A DNA stretch of 64,000 nt from Amycolatopsis camponoti (GCF_902497555.1 NZ_CABVGP010000001.1:434001-498000), one strand, 5' to 3'; shown: positions 44,697 to 52,798, numbered from the stretch's first letter. The notes: generated by a model not told the origin, from the letters alone. Numbers and translations: made by a program.

Positions 44697-46031
44697 ATGG
44701 CTGCTGCGAAGTCGAAGTCGGAACCGACTCGGATCCTCGTCCTCGGTGGTGGGTACGTCGGGCTCTACACGGCGTACGGCCTCCAGAAGATGCTCCGGGC
44801 CAACGAGGCCTCCGTGACCGTCGTTGACCCGCAGCCCCACATGACCTACGCGCCGTTCCTCCCGGAGGCCGCGGCCGGCGCGATCGAGCCCCGGCACGTG
44901 GTCGTGCCGCTGCGGCGCGTGCTCAAGCGCTGCCACGTGCTTACCGCGCGCGTCACCAAGATCGAGAACGACAAGAAGTCCGTCACGGTCGAAGCCGCCG
45001 ACGGCCACATCGAGCAGCTCGGCTACGACGTCCTGGTCGTCGCGCTCGGCGCCGTCGCGCGCATCCTGCCGATCCCGGGCCTGGTCGAGCAGGGCATCGC
45101 CTTCAAGACCATCGGCGAGGCGATCTACCTCCGCAACCACATCATGACCAAGCTCGACGAGGCCGCCAGCACGCTGGACCCCGAGCTGCGCAAGCGCCTG
45201 CTGACGTTCACCGTCGTCGGCGGCGGGTTCGCCGGCATCGAAGCGCTGGCCGAGCTCGAGGACATGACCCGGTTCGCGGTCGAGAACTACTACCCGAACA
45301 TCCAGCCGGCCGACGTCCGCTGGGTGCTCGTCGAGGCCGCCGGGCGCATCCTGCCCGAGGTCCGCGAGACGCTCGGCGTGTACACGGTCGAGCAGCTGGA
45401 GAAGCGCGGCATCGAGGTCTACCTGTCGACGGCGGCGAAGTCGTTCGAGAACGGCCACGTCGTGCTTTCGGACGGCACGGAGTTCGACACCGACACGCTC
45501 ATCTGGACCGCCGGCGTGAAGGCCAACCCGGTGCTGGCCAACTCGGACCTGCCGCTCGACAAGCGCGGCCGCCTCGAGGCGACGGCCGCGATGCAGGTCG
45601 TCGGTCACCCGGACGTGTGGACCGCGGGCGACAACGCCGCGATCCCGGACCTCTCGCGCACCGAAGAGGACCCGACGGCCACGTGCCCGCCGAACGCGCA
45701 GCACGCGGTTCGCCAGGCGAGGCTGCTGGCGAAGAACATCATCAAGGTGATCCGCGGCGGCAAGCCGAAGGACTACTTCCACAAGAACCTCGGCGCGGTC
45801 GCGAGCCTCGGCCTGCACAAGGGCGTGGCCGACGCGCTGAACCTGAAGATCAAGGGCTTCCCGGCGTGGCTGTTCCACCGCGCGTACCACCTCAAGGCGA
45901 TGCCGACGTGGAACCGCAAGATCCGCATCCTGTTCGACTGGATCCTCGGTGGGCTGTTCCGGCGTGAGGTGATCTCGCTCGGGCAGATCAACAACCCGAA
46001 GGACGAGTTCGCGCGCGTCTCGAAGTCCTGA
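44697..46031 (+). CDS. ndh: Type II NADH dehydrogenase (NDH-2)
   Basis: A 444-residue membrane-associated flavoenzyme that passes electrons from NADH to menaquinone without pumping protons. The FAD dinucleotide fold is ILVLGGGYVGLYTAYGL (residues 10-27), the NADH fold is FTVVGGGFAGIEALAEL near 168-184, and the second FAD motif is VWTAGDNAAIPD near 305. The C-terminal region with LFHRAYHLKAMPTW is typical of membrane attachment in the family. Monocistronic, with a strong terminator downstream. Confidence 0.95.
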   Translation: MAAAKSKSEPTRILVLGGGYVGLYTAYGLQKMLRANEASVTVVDPQPHMTYAPFLPEAAAGAIEPRHVVVPLRRVLKRCHVLTARVTKIENDKKSVTVEAADGHIEQLGYDVLVVALGAVARILPIPGLVEQGIAFKTIGEAIYLRNHIMTKLDEAASTLDPELRKRLLTFTVVGGGFAGIEALAELEDMTRFAVENYYPNIQPADVRWVLVEAAGRILPEVRETLGVYTVEQLEKRGIEVYLSTAAKSFENGHVVLSDGTEFDTDTLIWTAGVKANPVLANSDLPLDKRGRLEATAAMQVVGHPDVWTAGDNAAIPDLSRTEEDPTATCPPNAQHAVRQARLLAKNIIKVIRGGKPKDYFHKNLGAVASLGLHKGVADALNLKIKGFPAWLFHRAYHLKAMPTWNRKIRILFDWILGGLFRREVISLGQINNPKDEFARVSKS

Positions 46032-46044
46032 CGTTCTTTCGCGG

Positions 46045-46076
46045 AGAGCCCCGGTCCTGGTGACCGGGGCTCTTTT
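46045..46076 (+). terminator. Rho-independent terminator after ndh
   Basis: AGAGCCCCGGTC (46045-46056) and GACCGGGGCTCT (46062-46073) form a perfect 12-bp stem with a 5-nt loop, followed by TTT. Confidence 0.85.
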
Positions 46077-46102
46077 GCGTGCCCGGCCGGTATTCTCGGC
46101 CG

Positions 46103-46600
46103 GTGAAACCGCCGATCCAGTCCGACCCGCCGACGCCGGGACTGTCGCCGCTCGAGCTCGCCCAGGACGTCCTGGCCCGGATCGAGAAGGCCAACGAGTA
46201 CGCGCGAAACCGGAAGTCCCGCTTCCGGCGCCGGGCGGTGTCGATCCGGCTGGTGGCGCTGGCGCTTTCGGCGACGTCGACGATCATCCTCGGGCTGCAG
46301 AACCTCGACGGGTGGACCGGGACGGCGTTCGCGCTCGTCGCGATCGTCACCGTGGTGAGCGCGCTGGAGCCGTTCTTCGCCTGGCGGTCGCTGTGGGTGC
46401 TGATGGAAGAGGTGCAGTCGCGGTTCTACCGGCTGCGCGACGACCTCGGTTTCTACGTCGCGTCGACGCCGCCGGAGCAGCTCGACGTCGAGGTGATCCG
46501 CGCGAAGTTCGACGACTACCAGCGCGTCTGGGATCTCGTGGGGCAGCGCTGGCTGGAGTACCGCCGCGCCGACGAGTCGTCCGGGAAAAGCGGCGGATAA
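46103..46600 (+). CDS. DUF4231/SLATT-like membrane protein
   Basis: About 165 residues. A cytoplasmic N-terminus with a basic stretch (RNRKSRFRRRAV) is followed by two membrane spans (VALALSATSTIILGL, FALVAIVTVVSALEPFF), then a helical cytoplasmic tail with FYRLRDDLGFYVAS and FDDYQRVWDLVGQRWLEYR. This matches the DUF4231/SLATT layout, a family with proposed links to nucleotide-signal defence systems, though many copies are isolated as here. GTG 46103 follows a TATTCT -10-like box by 7 nt, so it is probably leaderless. Confidence 0.72.
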   Translation: MKPPIQSDPPTPGLSPLELAQDVLARIEKANEYARNRKSRFRRRAVSIRLVALALSATSTIILGLQNLDGWTGTAFALVAIVTVVSALEPFFAWRSLWVLMEEVQSRFYRLRDDLGFYVASTPPEQLDVEVIRAKFDDYQRVWDLVGQRWLEYRRADESSGKSGG

Positions 46601-46652
46601 GGGCTTTTTGGGGTTATTGCGGGGAAAAATCCGGCTGTGTGCCGGTGAGCGA

Positions 46653-46668
46653 CATGGTCTGGACAACT
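46653..46668 (+). promoter_or_regulatory. DasR-like operator (dre) before the GH18 chitinase
   Basis: CATGGTCTGGACAACT matches 11 of 16 positions of the dre consensus ACTGGTCTAGACCAGT, with the core TGGTCT kept. It lies about 90 bp before the chitinase ATG, a usual place for chitin genes controlled by DasR and N-acetylglucosamine. Confidence 0.55.
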
Positions 46669-46756
46669 GGGCCGGTGAGCGGGTAAACCCTTTCTTCACA
46701 ACGCGGAATAAGTCCGCTCCGGCTCCTTTCCCCACGGTCCCCCTTGGAGCTTTGCC

Positions 46757-48088
46757 ATGCCCTTTTCCCGTACCAAAGCGGCACTCGTAGCGGCGCTGCC
46801 CGTCGTCGCCGCGCTCGCCCTGACACCGTCCACCGCCGCCGCGGCCACGCCCGCCTTCCCCGCCCACTACGCGGCGCCGTACCTGCAGATCAGCGACGGC
46901 GACGCCGGCCAGATGGCCGCGGACATGAACGCGACCGGCACGAAGTTCTTCACGCTGGCGTTCCTGACCCCGCAGTCCGGCTGCACGCCGGTGTGGGAGG
47001 CGAACGGCACCGGCGTCGGCTCGTTCAAGTCCCAGATCACCGCACTGCAGTCGGCGGGCGGCAACGTCATCCCGTCGTTCGGCGGCGCGGAGGGCGGCGA
47101 GCTGGCCCAGACCTGCACGAACACGTCGAGCCTGACCGCGGCGTACGCCAACGTCGTCAACACCTACGGCACGCCCCGCCTGGACTTCGACATCGAAGGC
47201 GGCGTCCTGAACGACACGGCGTCGAACCAGCGCCGCAACTCCGCGCTGGCGGCGCTGCAGCAGCAGAACGGCGCGGTCCAGGTCGACTACACGCTGGCGG
47301 TCGACCCGACGGGCATCCCGTCGAACGAGCTGGATCTCCTGCGCGACGCGAAGAACAAGGGCGTCAAGGTCAGCGTGGTCAACCTGATGGTGATGGACTT
47401 CTACGACGGCCAGCCAGTCCTGAGCGACGCCCTCTCGGCGGCGCGCGCATCGGCGTCCCAGCTGTCGAGCCTGTACGGAATCTCGACCTCGGCGGCGTAC
47501 GCGATGATGGGCCTGACCCCAATCGCGGGCCGCAACGACGACGGCGCCCAGTTCAGCCAGTCGGACGCGCAGCAGCTGGAGACGTTCGCGGCGTCGAACG
47601 GGGTGGCGGAGCTGTCATTCTGGGAGTTGCAGGACTACGACCGCGCGACGGGCTATGCGTACTCTCGTATCTTCAACGCGATCACGGGCGGCACGACGAC
47701 TCCGCCCCCCGCCGGCGGCGGCACGATCACGGGCTACGGCGGCAAGTGCGTGGACGTGGCGGGTGCTTCGACCGCCAACGGGACGACGGTCGATCTGTAC
47801 ACGTGCAACGGGACTGGTGCGCAGCAGTGGACTGCTTCCTCGGGTACTTTGCGAGCGCTTGGCAAGTGCCTGGACGTGGCTTCGGCGGGCACGGCGAACG
47901 GGTCCCGGGTGCAGCTGTACGACTGCAACGGAACGGGCGCCCAGCAGTGGACGGCCTCGGGAAGCCAGCTGGTGAACCCGGCCTCGGGCAAGTGCCTGGA
48001 CGCGACGGGCCCGAGCTCAGCGGACGGAACACCGCTGCAGATCTGGACCTGCACGGGCGCGGCGAACCAGTCGTGGACGCTGCACTAG
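46757..48088 (+). CDS. Secreted GH18 chitinase with ricin-B lectin module
   Basis: A 443-residue secreted enzyme. A signal peptide of about 34 residues ends STAAAATP. The GH18 barrel (about 38-310) starts FPAHYAAPYLQIS and carries the catalytic motif LDFDIEGG near residue 139 (DxxDxDxE pattern, Glu as acid). A short linker (TTPPPAGG) leads to a ricin-B/CBM13 trefoil (about 322-443) with three GxC-VD/LD repeats and Q-x-W motifs (GAQQWT twice, NQSWT). It cleaves chitin outside the cell. A DasR-like site lies upstream. Confidence 0.93.
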   Translation: MPFSRTKAALVAALPVVAALALTPSTAAAATPAFPAHYAAPYLQISDGDAGQMAADMNATGTKFFTLAFLTPQSGCTPVWEANGTGVGSFKSQITALQSAGGNVIPSFGGAEGGELAQTCTNTSSLTAAYANVVNTYGTPRLDFDIEGGVLNDTASNQRRNSALAALQQQNGAVQVDYTLAVDPTGIPSNELDLLRDAKNKGVKVSVVNLMVMDFYDGQPVLSDALSAARASASQLSSLYGISTSAAYAMMGLTPIAGRNDDGAQFSQSDAQQLETFAASNGVAELSFWELQDYDRATGYAYSRIFNAITGGTTTPPPAGGGTITGYGGKCVDVAGASTANGTTVDLYTCNGTGAQQWTASSGTLRALGKCLDVASAGTANGSRVQLYDCNGTGAQQWTASGSQLVNPASGKCLDATGPSSADGTPLQIWTCTGAANQSWTLH

Positions 48089-48112
48089 CGGCCATCACCT
48101 AGAGTGTGCGGT

Positions 48113-48189
48113 GCCCCCGTAGCCCAACCGGCAGAGGCAGTCGACTTAAAATCGACACAGTGCGGGTTCGAACCCCGTCGGGGGCACCA
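48113..48189 (+). tRNA. tRNA with anticodon UAA and short variable loop (reads UUA)
   Basis: A full cloverleaf is visible. Acceptor GCCCCCG/CGGGGGC (48113-48119, 48179-48185), D arm with GCC/GGC, anticodon stem GTCGA/TCGAC with loop CTTAAAA (anticodon 48147-48149 = TAA), T arm GCGGG-TTCGAAC-CCCGT, discriminator A at 48186 and encoded CCA at 48187-48189. By anticodon it is tRNA-Leu(UAA). But tRNA-Leu is normally class II with a long variable arm; here the variable loop is only five bases (48157-48161). Charging identity is therefore uncertain. Confidence 0.85.
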
Positions 48190-48227
48190 CCAGGCCCAAG
48201 CAAAGATGGACTCCTGTGCAGATAGCC

Positions 48228-49010
48228 TCAACGAGGCGGGCTCGGGTCGAGCCTCAACTCGTGAATGCGGTAGGACTCGTACCCACGCTCCAACTTTGCG
48301 ATCACGCTTGATTCGAGTCCCACGGCCCGGCACTGCCGGTCGACATCGAAGCCGATCCGCTCGGAGACACTCGATGTCACGAGGTAGCACCGGCCGCGGT
48401 CGGCCAGGTGCGTCGGAAGCCCGGCGATGAACGATGACGTCGCGAGCAGGTCAGTGTCCATGACCGCCGCCGACAACGTGTCGTACGGAGTGATCGGAAG
48501 AAGCGGCGGGTTGGCGACGATCACGTCGAAGCGTTCGTCTGGACGCAGGCTCTCGCCGAAGGTTCCCAGGCGAATTTCGACGGCGTCAGTGACGTTGTTC
48601 AGCGCGGCGTTGGCACGCGCACAGGCAACGGGTTCGGGGTACGCGTCGACGGCGACCACCTTTGCCCCGCGGAGTGCGGCGTTGATTGCGAAGGCGCCGC
48701 TGCCGCAGAACATGTCGAGAACGCGTTCGCCGACCTGAAACTGCAACGACTGCAAAAGGAATGGTGAGACGCTCGTCAGCGTCGGGTCGAAGACGTTCGG
48801 GTCGATCACCAGATCCGCCGAACCGAAGCGGCGCCTCGGGCGCACCTCGTGGGTGTGCTTGGCCAGCAGTGTCCGAACCGGACCGGTGTCGAGGCAGGCG
48901 TGTGGGTGGGAAGTGGACGCGCTGATGGTCGTACTCGAGGTGTGAGTCTGCAGGTCAGGGCCAGTCCGCCCCCCAAATGACCACCGTGACTGGTCCACTT
49001 GGTTCGTCAT
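48228..49010 (-). CDS. Class I methyltransferase, HemK/PrmC-like
   Basis: A 260-residue methyltransferase. SAM motif I is VLDMFCGSGAFAINAA, followed by the acidic loop VVAVDAYPEPV, and the substrate motif IVANPPLLP (NPPY-type) found in enzymes that methylate amide or amine nitrogens (HemK/PrmC, RsmC, TrmN families). The first 60 residues are unrelated and low complexity, so the true start may lie downstream of 49010. The preceding segment RRRFGSADLVIDPNVFDPT resembles RsmC/PrmC-type N-terminal regions. Target unknown. Base composition is lower in GC than the flanks. Confidence 0.78.
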   Translation of the reverse strand: MTNQVDQSRWSFGGRTGPDLQTHTSSTTISASTSHPHACLDTGPVRTLLAKHTHEVRPRRRFGSADLVIDPNVFDPTLTSVSPFLLQSLQFQVGERVLDMFCGSGAFAINAALRGAKVVAVDAYPEPVACARANAALNNVTDAVEIRLGTFGESLRPDERFDVIVANPPLLPITPYDTLSAAVMDTDLLATSSFIAGLPTHLADRGRCYLVTSSVSERIGFDVDRQCRAVGLESSVIAKLERGYESYRIHELRLDPSPPR

Positions 49011-49036
49011 AGCACGGGCACATTAGCCCATCAGGG

Positions 49037-49312
49037 TTACGAGCGCTTGGCCGCCTTCTCGATCCTGTGTAGACGTCCTCGGAGACGACGGCGTGGCTTC
49101 CGCGCCTGGCCGGCTGCCAGTTCGCCGAGATAGTGCTCGATCTGCGGGTCGGCGACACCGGTTTGCTCTTTGGCTTCCTCGTACAACTTGCCGATGCGCT
49201 CGGCTGCTTCCGGGCCGGTCGGCTCCTCGACCTTGATCACCCCGAAGCCGTAATCCTCAGGCCTCACGTTGCCCTCGGCCTCGCCCGGTAGCATCTTTTC
49301 GATCCGAACCAT
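49037..49312 (-). CDS. Small charged hypothetical protein
   Basis: A 91-residue protein of no recognised family. The sequence is acidic in the middle (EEPTGPEAAERIGKLYEEAKE) and basic at the end (RKPRRRLRGRLHRIEKAAKR), without membrane segments. An AAAGGAG Shine-Dalgarno lies about 5 nt before the ATG. It sits between the methyltransferase gene and the two-span protein on the same strand and may be co-transcribed with either. Confidence 0.6.
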   Translation of the reverse strand: MVRIEKMLPGEAEGNVRPEDYGFGVIKVEEPTGPEAAERIGKLYEEAKEQTGVADPQIEHYLGELAAGQARKPRRRLRGRLHRIEKAAKRS

Positions 49313-49348
49313 GGTGCTCCTTTCGTTCGTTGAATGTCATTCAGCTTT

Positions 49349-50233
49349 CTATGCAAGTGAAACGGTCATCGCGCAGTCGACCAAAGCCTCCTTGAATCGC
49401 TCGTTTCGAGAGAAGTCGAAGTCTGGGTCATTGGCGTTCGTCACGCTTATGGTCACGCAGCCGGTCGCTTCGCCCGAGGTGCCGTCCTGGAGAACGCGTG
49501 CGATGACGAACCCGTACAGCGCCGCGAGTCGCTTCGCGTCCTCCAAGGACAAGTTCTTGGTGATATCGACGCCTTTTTCTTGCCACTCTTCTTCGCTGCC
49601 TGCGGCCAGTGCCTGCTGGTACGTCTCGTCGTTCGCATCCAAGATCAGAATCTCGGCGCGGATATTGTTGGCGATGCACACGCCAACGAGTCCTCGTCCC
49701 TTGCGGAACTTCACGCCTGACGGTGCATGCTTCATCAGTCCTACCGCTGCGGTTCGTTTCAAGGCTGGGCGAATTGCAACTCGGGTCAACCTGTCCCAGA
49801 CCGGAAGATGTTTCCACCAAACGCGAAACCTATAGGGAAATATTTTCCGGTACCACAGTGGAACTTCCCAAATATGGACCCGTAGTTCCAGGAGCGTATC
49901 GGTGACAACGCAGTTGCGGCACAGGTTGACGAGAGTTCGCTGGGCGACGCCCTCGATCAACTCCTGACGCTTGCTCTTCGGCGCGGTCAGCCAGCGCTGG
50001 ACGGCGGAGATCCGCTGAGCGCCAACGGCGACGGCAACGATGATCGCGGCGGTCAGGTTGTAGCCGTTCAAGCTCTGGGCGCTCTTGGTGATATTGAAAA
50101 ATGTGGCCCAGGTGACCGCTGCTATCAGGATCACAGCCAGGACACGCAACTCAACCCACCACCCCGATGCATGCGGTCGAATCGCCGCCGCACGGGCCGG
50201 GTGGCGGATTCGCCGAGGCTCCGGCGCTGTCAT
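49349..50233 (-). CDS. Two-span membrane protein with cytoplasmic domain, unknown
   Basis: About 294 residues from ATG 50233; the frame is open up to 50386 and the start is uncertain. Two spans lie near 27-45 (VELRVLAVILIAAVTW) and 55-75 (LTAAIIVAVAVGAQ). A basic linker (APKSKRQELIEG) follows, then a domain with GLVGVCIANNIRAEILI, which looks somewhat GAF-like, though this is weak. Two Cys lie close together in LVNLCRNCVVTD. The tail holds FVIARVLQDGTSGEATGCV. GC is lower than in core genes. Probably acquired. Confidence 0.6.
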   Translation of the reverse strand: MTAPEPRRIRHPARAAAIRPHASGWWVELRVLAVILIAAVTWATFFNITKSAQSLNGYNLTAAIIVAVAVGAQRISAVQRWLTAPKSKRQELIEGVAQRTLVNLCRNCVVTDTLLELRVHIWEVPLWYRKIFPYRFRVWWKHLPVWDRLTRVAIRPALKRTAAVGLMKHAPSGVKFRKGRGLVGVCIANNIRAEILILDANDETYQQALAAGSEEEWQEKGVDITKNLSLEDAKRLAALYGFVIARVLQDGTSGEATGCVTISVTNANDPDFDFSRNERFKEALVDCAMTVSLA

Positions 50234-50533
50234 CGATCCAGAATCGTGAAGATCGAATTCGAGCGCCGCCGACGACTGCACAGTCGTGCGGCTCGGCGTG
50301 CTCGTTACGGCGAGATACAAGTGTGACCGTCGGTCGAGCAACGGTGATCCAGTCGCCGGATAAACTGATTCAGATCTGCCGGGCAAAATTGATCACCGCC
50401 TCCCGTATGGGCTTGCCGCTGAAGCTGCTGCACGTGCAGCGGCTTCCTTCAGTGTGCCACCGGCCGGGCGGATTTCGATGGTATTCGCTCGTCTGGCCCC
50501 TGTCGCACTGAGTGACGAATCCCGCCCTTGCTG
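50234..50533. other. Non-coding low-GC gap with palindromes
   Basis: No convincing gene is seen in these 300 bp. It holds the palindrome at 50421-50446 and a distant imperfect inverted pair GGGCGGATTTCG (near 50462) and CGAATCCCGCCC (near 50517). It may contain promoters for the minus-strand gene ending at 49349. Confidence 0.5.
50421..50446. repeat. 26-bp near-perfect palindrome
   Basis: GAAGCTGCTGCAC (50421-50433) is followed directly by GTGCAGCGGCTTC (50434-50446); 12 of 13 positions pair and the centre is CACGTG. Flanking CTGAAG and CTTCAG copies extend the symmetry. It may be a protein-binding site or a terminator for the P450 unit. Confidence 0.55.
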
Positions 50534-50767
50534 TTACCCGTACAGTTCGGGTGTTCGCGGCATTGTGGCCGTTAGCTGCACTTTTGCGGCTCCACGGTCG
50601 AGTTGCACTCGGGGCGCGACGTACTGGGCGTCACTCAGTGCGATCAGGTTGTTGAATTCGGCAACTCTGAGGAAGTGGATCAGGGGGCGCTTCGAGGCGC
50701 TATTCGTATCGTACGAGCTACTCTTCGTGTTCGACGTGCGACCTTTCTGGCGGCCGTTGTCAGTCAT
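50534..50767 (-). CDS. 77-residue hypothetical protein coupled to the P450 gene
   Basis: The ATG at 50767 overlaps the P450 stop as ATGA, the usual sign of translational coupling. The product is hydrophilic and Ser/Thr/Asn-rich at the start (TDNGRQKGRTSNTKSSSYDT) with a more ordered middle (LIHFLRVAEFNNLIALSDAQ). No family is recognised. Codon use is less GC-biased than in the P450 gene, so it may be a decayed or foreign tail rather than a functional partner. Confidence 0.4.
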   Translation of the reverse strand: MTDNGRQKGRTSNTKSSSYDTNSASKRPLIHFLRVAEFNNLIALSDAQYVAPRVQLDRGAAKVQLTATMPRTPELYG

Positions 50768-51978
50768 GCCGTCGGGTGCACCGTTACCGGGAACTTCGAC
50801 GGCCCGCGCAGGTTGATGCGGCCGTTCCACTCCAGCTTGCCCGCGAAACCCAACTCGGGGAACCGCTGCACCAGCCGGCTCACCGCCACCTGACCCTCCA
50901 GCCGGGCCAACGCCGCGCCCAGGCAATGGTGCGGACCCGCCCCGAACGACACCTGGTGACGTGCCTCCGGGCGGTCCAGCCGCAGCTCCGAAGCGTCCGG
51001 GCCGAAGAACCTCTCGTCCCGGTTCGCCGAGCCCAAGCACGCCAGCACGAACGTCCCCGGGGGGATCTCGCGACCCGCCACCGCGTACGGGGACGTCGTC
51101 ACGCGGCGGGTTTGCTGGACCGGGGAGTCGTACCTCAGGAACTCCTCCACCGCGTTCGACGCCAGGTCCGGTCGGTCTCGGAGCAGGGTCAGCTGCGACG
51201 GATTCCGCAGCAGTGCGTTGACGCCGTTCGCGATCAGGTTGACCGTTGTTTCGTGGCCCGCTACGTACAGCAACACCACCTGGGCCACCAGCTCGTCGCC
51301 GTCCAGGACCTGGCCGTCGTGTTCCGCTGCGATCAAGGCCGTCAGCAAGTCGTCCGCGGGATTGTGACGCTTCCACTCGATCACCTCGCGCGTGATCGCC
51401 GTCAGCTCCGCGTCCGCCGCCATGATCGCGCGGGCCGTTTCCTCGTCGGCGACGATCTCCAGGGAGCGCACCAGGGTTCCGCTCAGCTCGCGGACGCGGG
51501 AGTGGTCCGTCGGGGGCATGCCCAGCATTTCGGAGATCACCGCGAACGGGAGCGGGAACGCCAGCTCCTCGACCAGGTCCGACTCGCCCTTCTCGGCCAT
51601 GCGGTCCAGCGCCGCGTCGACGAGACCGGCGATCTTCGGCTCCAGCGCCGCGATCGCGCGGCGGGTGAACACCTTCGTCACCAGCGAGCGCAGCCGCGTG
51701 TGGTCGGGCGGGTCGCGGTCGAGCATCGACCGGTTGAGCGCGCCGGCGTCTTCATCGGCGGCGAAGTACTCGAACGGCGACTCCGCCAGGTTCGTGACCT
51801 CCACGGACAGGCCGGCGCGAAGCAGCGCCGAGACGTCTTCGTAGCGCGAGACGAACCAGAAGCCCAGTGGGTGCTCCTGCGCCGGGTCACCGTCGCGCAG
51901 CTTCTTGTACTGCGCGTACGGGTTTTCGAAGAAGCCGGGCTCGAACGGGTTGAACAGCAGTTCGTCTACGTCGGTCAT
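50764..51978 (-). CDS. Cytochrome P450
   Basis: A 404-residue soluble bacterial P450. The I-helix motif is LLYVAGHETTVNLI, the K-helix ExxR is AVEEFLRYDSP, and the haem-binding loop is FGAGPHHCLGAALARLE with the ligand Cys. Class CYP107/105-like sequences share this layout, but no subfamily is assigned. Substrate unknown; no redox partner gene is nearby. ATG 51978 follows GGGGG; an earlier ATG at 51990 is possible. It diverges from a TetR gene with a palindromic operator between. Confidence 0.94.
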   Translation of the reverse strand: MTDVDELLFNPFEPGFFENPYAQYKKLRDGDPAQEHPLGFWFVSRYEDVSALLRAGLSVEVTNLAESPFEYFAADEDAGALNRSMLDRDPPDHTRLRSLVTKVFTRRAIAALEPKIAGLVDAALDRMAEKGESDLVEELAFPLPFAVISEMLGMPPTDHSRVRELSGTLVRSLEIVADEETARAIMAADAELTAITREVIEWKRHNPADDLLTALIAAEHDGQVLDGDELVAQVVLLYVAGHETTVNLIANGVNALLRNPSQLTLLRDRPDLASNAVEEFLRYDSPVQQTRRVTTSPYAVAGREIPPGTFVLACLGSANRDERFFGPDASELRLDRPEARHQVSFGAGPHHCLGAALARLEGQVAVSRLVQRFPELGFAGKLEWNGRINLRGPSKFPVTVHPTA

Positions 51979-52005
51979 GGCAACCCCCACATGCGCCGTG
52001 TCGGT

Positions 52006-52024
52006 GACATACGCAGTGTATGTC
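52006..52024. promoter_or_regulatory. TetR operator between P450 and TetR genes
   Basis: GACATACGCAGTGTATGTC is a perfect 7-5-7 inverted repeat, 27 bp from the P450 start and 14 bp from the TetR start. Its size and place suit one TetR dimer repressing both genes. Confidence 0.7.
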
Positions 52025-52037
52025 CTATGCTTTGCGC

Positions 52038-52664
52038 ATGTCGACCCTCAAGAGCCGGCGGGAGCAGTACTCCGAGGCCACCCGGGCCGCTCTGCTGGCG
52101 GCGGCCACGCGCCGGTTCGCCGAACACGGCTTCGCCGGGACGTCGCTGGAAGAGATCGCCGGCGACATCCAGGCCACGCGCGGCGCGATCTACCACCACT
52201 TCGCCAGCAAGACGGCGTTGTTCGAGGCGGTCTTCGCGCAGCTCGAGACCGAGGCGATGGAGCTGTCCGCGGCCGCGGCGGCGCGGGGGACGGATCCCTG
52301 GTCGGCGGCCTTCGCGGCGCTCGACGTCTTCCTCGACCACTGCTGCGACCCCGGCTACGGCAAGCTCGTCTGGCGGGAAGCGCCGCTCGCGCTCGGCTGG
52401 CTGCGCTGGCAGGCGGCCGAGGAGCAGTACGCGTACGGGCTCGTCGAGCAGCTGATCAAGGCCCTGGTGGACGGCGGCGACATCGACGACCAGCCGCTCG
52501 AGACCACGACCCGCCTGGTGTTCGGCATGCTCGGCACGGCCGGGATGGCGCTGGCCGAGGCGTCCGATGTGGACAAGCCGCGACTGAAGGCGGAGTACGC
52601 CGCCGTCATCGGGCGGATGGCCTCCGGGTTGCGTCCGGCCGTCGGTGAAGTGACCGCGCGATAA
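52038..52664 (+). CDS. TetR-family regulator of the P450 gene
   Basis: A 208-residue regulator. The helix-turn-helix occupies about 15-60 (AALLAAATRRFAEHGFAGTSLEEIAGD, then TRGAIYHHFASKTALFEAVF). The C-terminal ligand domain is mostly helical with conserved Trp residues (GWLRWQAAEEQYAYG). ATG 52038 is preferred; an ATG at 52020 would lie inside the operator. Divergent from P450, it probably responds to the P450 substrate or a related compound. Confidence 0.9.
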   Translation: MSTLKSRREQYSEATRAALLAAATRRFAEHGFAGTSLEEIAGDIQATRGAIYHHFASKTALFEAVFAQLETEAMELSAAAAARGTDPWSAAFAALDVFLDHCCDPGYGKLVWREAPLALGWLRWQAAEEQYAYGLVEQLIKALVDGGDIDDQPLETTTRLVFGMLGTAGMALAEASDVDKPRLKAEYAAVIGRMASGLRPAVGEVTAR

Positions 52665-52780
52665 ATCGTCAATTGCACTTTTTGACTGACCGATTTACAC
52701 GATTCTCCAACTCTTTCGAGTTAATGGGGACACCTCGCGTAGCGCTTGTTGGGTCCGTGTAAGCTCCCGTCTCGCTTGAC

Positions 52781-52798
52781 CGGGTGATCGCTCACCCG
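52781..52798 (+). promoter_or_regulatory. Hairpin in the leader of the surface-protein gene
   Basis: CGGGTGA (52781-52787) and TCACCCG (52792-52798) form a perfect 7-bp stem with a TCGC loop, 65 bp before the start codon. A terminator of the TetR gene or a leader structure are both possible. Confidence 0.35.
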
